NCBI GenBank assembly: GCA_937888925.1
Contig: CALARM010000465.1
Location: 1 to 5,140 of the forward strand
From: an uncultured Synergistia bacterium
GTDB lineage: Bacteria; Eremiobacterota; SpSt-956; JAKJGF01
Reading direction: 5' to 3'
Length of the DNA stretch: 5,140 bases
The notes beneath the pieces were generated by a model, which did not search any database, was not told the DNA's origin, and worked only from the letters and a program-made list of their open reading frames with translations. The position numbers and the translations under genes are program-made. How positions within the stretch are numbered: the stretch's first letter is position 1; every line of letters starts with the position of its first letter. Below, in pieces: positions 4,083 to 5,140 of the stretch.

Positions 4083-5140
4083 TCAAGCATCATCTTCGTC
4101 ATCAGCAGGGAATGTCAGAATAAATTTAGCTCCTTCTCCCTCTTTACTCTGTACAGAAATTTTACCGCTGTTGGCTTCAACATATGCTTTTGAAATAGTA
4201 AGCCCCACACCGGCTCCCTGCTGTTCCATAGTTCTTCTGTCGATCTGATAAAATTTTTTAAATATATTCTCAAATTCATGTTCCGCTATGCCCGGGCCAT
4301 TATCCTCTATTTCAATAAAAACATTATCTTTCTCTTTATAAGTATTTATTTTTATGACAGTTTTTTCTTTATCGGAAAATTTAATCGCATTATCAATAAT
4401 TTTTTCTATGGCCATAGATATATGCTTGTCTGAAAAACCGAATAAAGGTAAATCCTGTTTTAGATCACAGTAAATATCTATGTCTTTAGACGTATTTGAA
4501 GTAAATTTATATTTAAGAGAATCGATAATGCTGTTAATGTTATTTCTATTGTATAACAGAGCCACTTCTCTGTCTAAAAAACCTGATTCAATTTCTATCA
4601 TGGCTGTAAAATCACTTATTAGCTCACCAAGACGATCACCGCCGGCTTTAATGCAATTTAATAATTCTTTTAGTTCGTTTTTTTCAAGATAAAGATCGTT
4701 TCGTAACAATAAAGACGTAAATCCCCTTATTATAGTCAGAGGAGTGTTAAATTCATGAGTAAGAGTCATTATAATATCTTTTTTTAAATCTTCAATCTCT
4801 TTACTGGTACTGCTCTTTATCTGAGCCTTTCTTTTTAATTTACCCTTGACTACACATATAAGATCCTCTTTTGTAAAAGGTTTTGTAAGATAGTCATCCA
4901 CTCCCAGTTCTTTCGCCTGACGAACTTCTTTTTCCGCATCAAGAGCAGTTAAGAATATAAAGGGAACTATACTTAAATCAGGCATATCACGAATCTGCTT
5001 GTAAAATTCATAACCATTTAAATTTGGCATCATTATATCGGAAATTATCAGATCAGGTACCTGCCTGGAAACAATCTTCAGAGCTTCCTGACCGTCAACG
5101 GCAATAATGACATTATAACCATATTTTTTTAAAATACTTT
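4083..5140 (-). CDS. Hybrid response regulator-histidine kinase (REC-HisKA-HATPase_c), N-terminus cut by window edge
   Basis: The frame is open from the right edge to a TGA at 4085-4083, giving 351 codons; the start is outside the window. The first part is a receiver domain: VIIAVDGQEAL, phosphoacceptor Asp in SDIMMPNLNG (codon 5037-5039), Thr in FIFLTA, Lys in YLTKPF. Roughly the first 20 residues of the domain, with its acidic pair, are missing. A charged, coiled-coil-like linker (KGKLKRK to EIEDLKKD) leads to the HisKA H-box LTHEFNTPLT (His codon 4755-4757). HATPase_c follows with N-box IDNAIKFS (Asn codon 4389-4391), G1 EDNGPGI (Asp codon 4302-4304), F-box IFKKFYQ and G2 GAGVGLTISKAY; the acidic tail is DDEDDA. 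All catalytic residues are present, so it should autophosphorylate. There is no membrane segment in the visible part, so it is probably a cytoplasmic phosphorelay protein. Its gene converges on the exported-protein gene, 73 bases apart. Input signal and target are unknown. Confidence 0.93.
   Translation of the reverse strand, partial: SILKKYGYNVIIAVDGQEALKIVSRQVPDLIISDIMMPNLNGYEFYKQIRDMPDLSIVPFIFLTALDAEKEVRQAKELGVDDYLTKPFTKEDLICVVKGKLKRKAQIKSSTSKEIEDLKKDIIMTLTHEFNTPLTIIRGFTSLLLRNDLYLEKNELKELLNCIKAGGDRLGELISDFTAMIEIESGFLDREVALLYNRNNINSIIDSLKYKFTSNTSKDIDIYCDLKQDLPLFGFSDKHISMAIEKIIDNAIKFSDKEKTVIKINTYKEKDNVFIEIEDNGPGIAEHEFENIFKKFYQIDRRTMEQQGAGVGLTISKAYVEANSGKISVQSKEGEGAKFILTFPADDEDDA

Noticed and set aside
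3999..4193. Plus-strand open frame of 64 codons across the repeat junction
   Set aside because: Its N-terminal half is the translation of the heptamer repeats (HYALRITHHAS) and the rest is antisense to the kinase.
4480..4692. Plus-strand open frame of 70 codons opposite the kinase
   Set aside because: It is antisense to the conserved HisKA-HATPase region and has no ribosome binding site.

Overview
The window comes from an AT-rich bacterial genome with Shine-Dalgarno-led genes, Sec signal peptides, a type II toxin-antitoxin pair and a two-component hybrid protein. Short interspersed repeats lie between genes. Nothing in the sequence fixes the taxon. The mix of low GC, secreted multi-domain proteins of unclear role, heptamer repeats and a REC-kinase hybrid fits a free-living environmental bacterium, probably with a Gram-negative type envelope, but that is inference.

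Layout from left to right. (1) Positions 1-1019, minus strand: the first 339 codons of a secreted calcium-binding-type protein. It has a signal peptide, a Tyr/Gly-rich middle, a DxNxDG loop, an FG-GAP-like loop and a textbook EF-hand pair, and it runs off the left edge. (2) Positions 1020-1309: a gene-poor stretch holding that gene's leader with competing hairpins, a possible -10 box, an AT-rich palindrome, a G-rich repeat with quadruplex potential, and what looks like the start of a lost third gene of the toxin-antitoxin operon. (3) Positions 1310-1809, minus strand: a ribbon-helix-helix antitoxin followed by a RelE/ParE-type toxin, overlapping by 10 bases, with a near-consensus promoter at 1841-1869. 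(4) Positions 1810-2017: the divergent intergenic region. (5) Positions 2018-4009, plus strand: a 663-residue exported protein made of four tandem domains, each starting with an F-x-I-x-YPxxW motif, most like the PsbP/DcrB (Mog1-PsbP fold) group. (6) Positions 3992-4078: a cluster of small repeats (two GTGAAAA heptamers, an 8-bp-stem hairpin, five ACGCATT-type heptamers) between convergent genes. (7) Positions 4083-5140, minus strand: the C-terminal 351 codons of a soluble response regulator-histidine kinase hybrid (REC-HisKA-HATPase_c), running off the right edge.

Only the toxin-antitoxin pair is a clear functional unit. The two exported proteins and the signalling protein have separate promoters or opposite orientations, and nothing here ties them into one pathway. 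The best candidates for something under-described are the four-fold YPxxW-domain protein, the short Sec-exported protein carrying an RTX-style EF-hand tail, and the two repeat-rich junctions.
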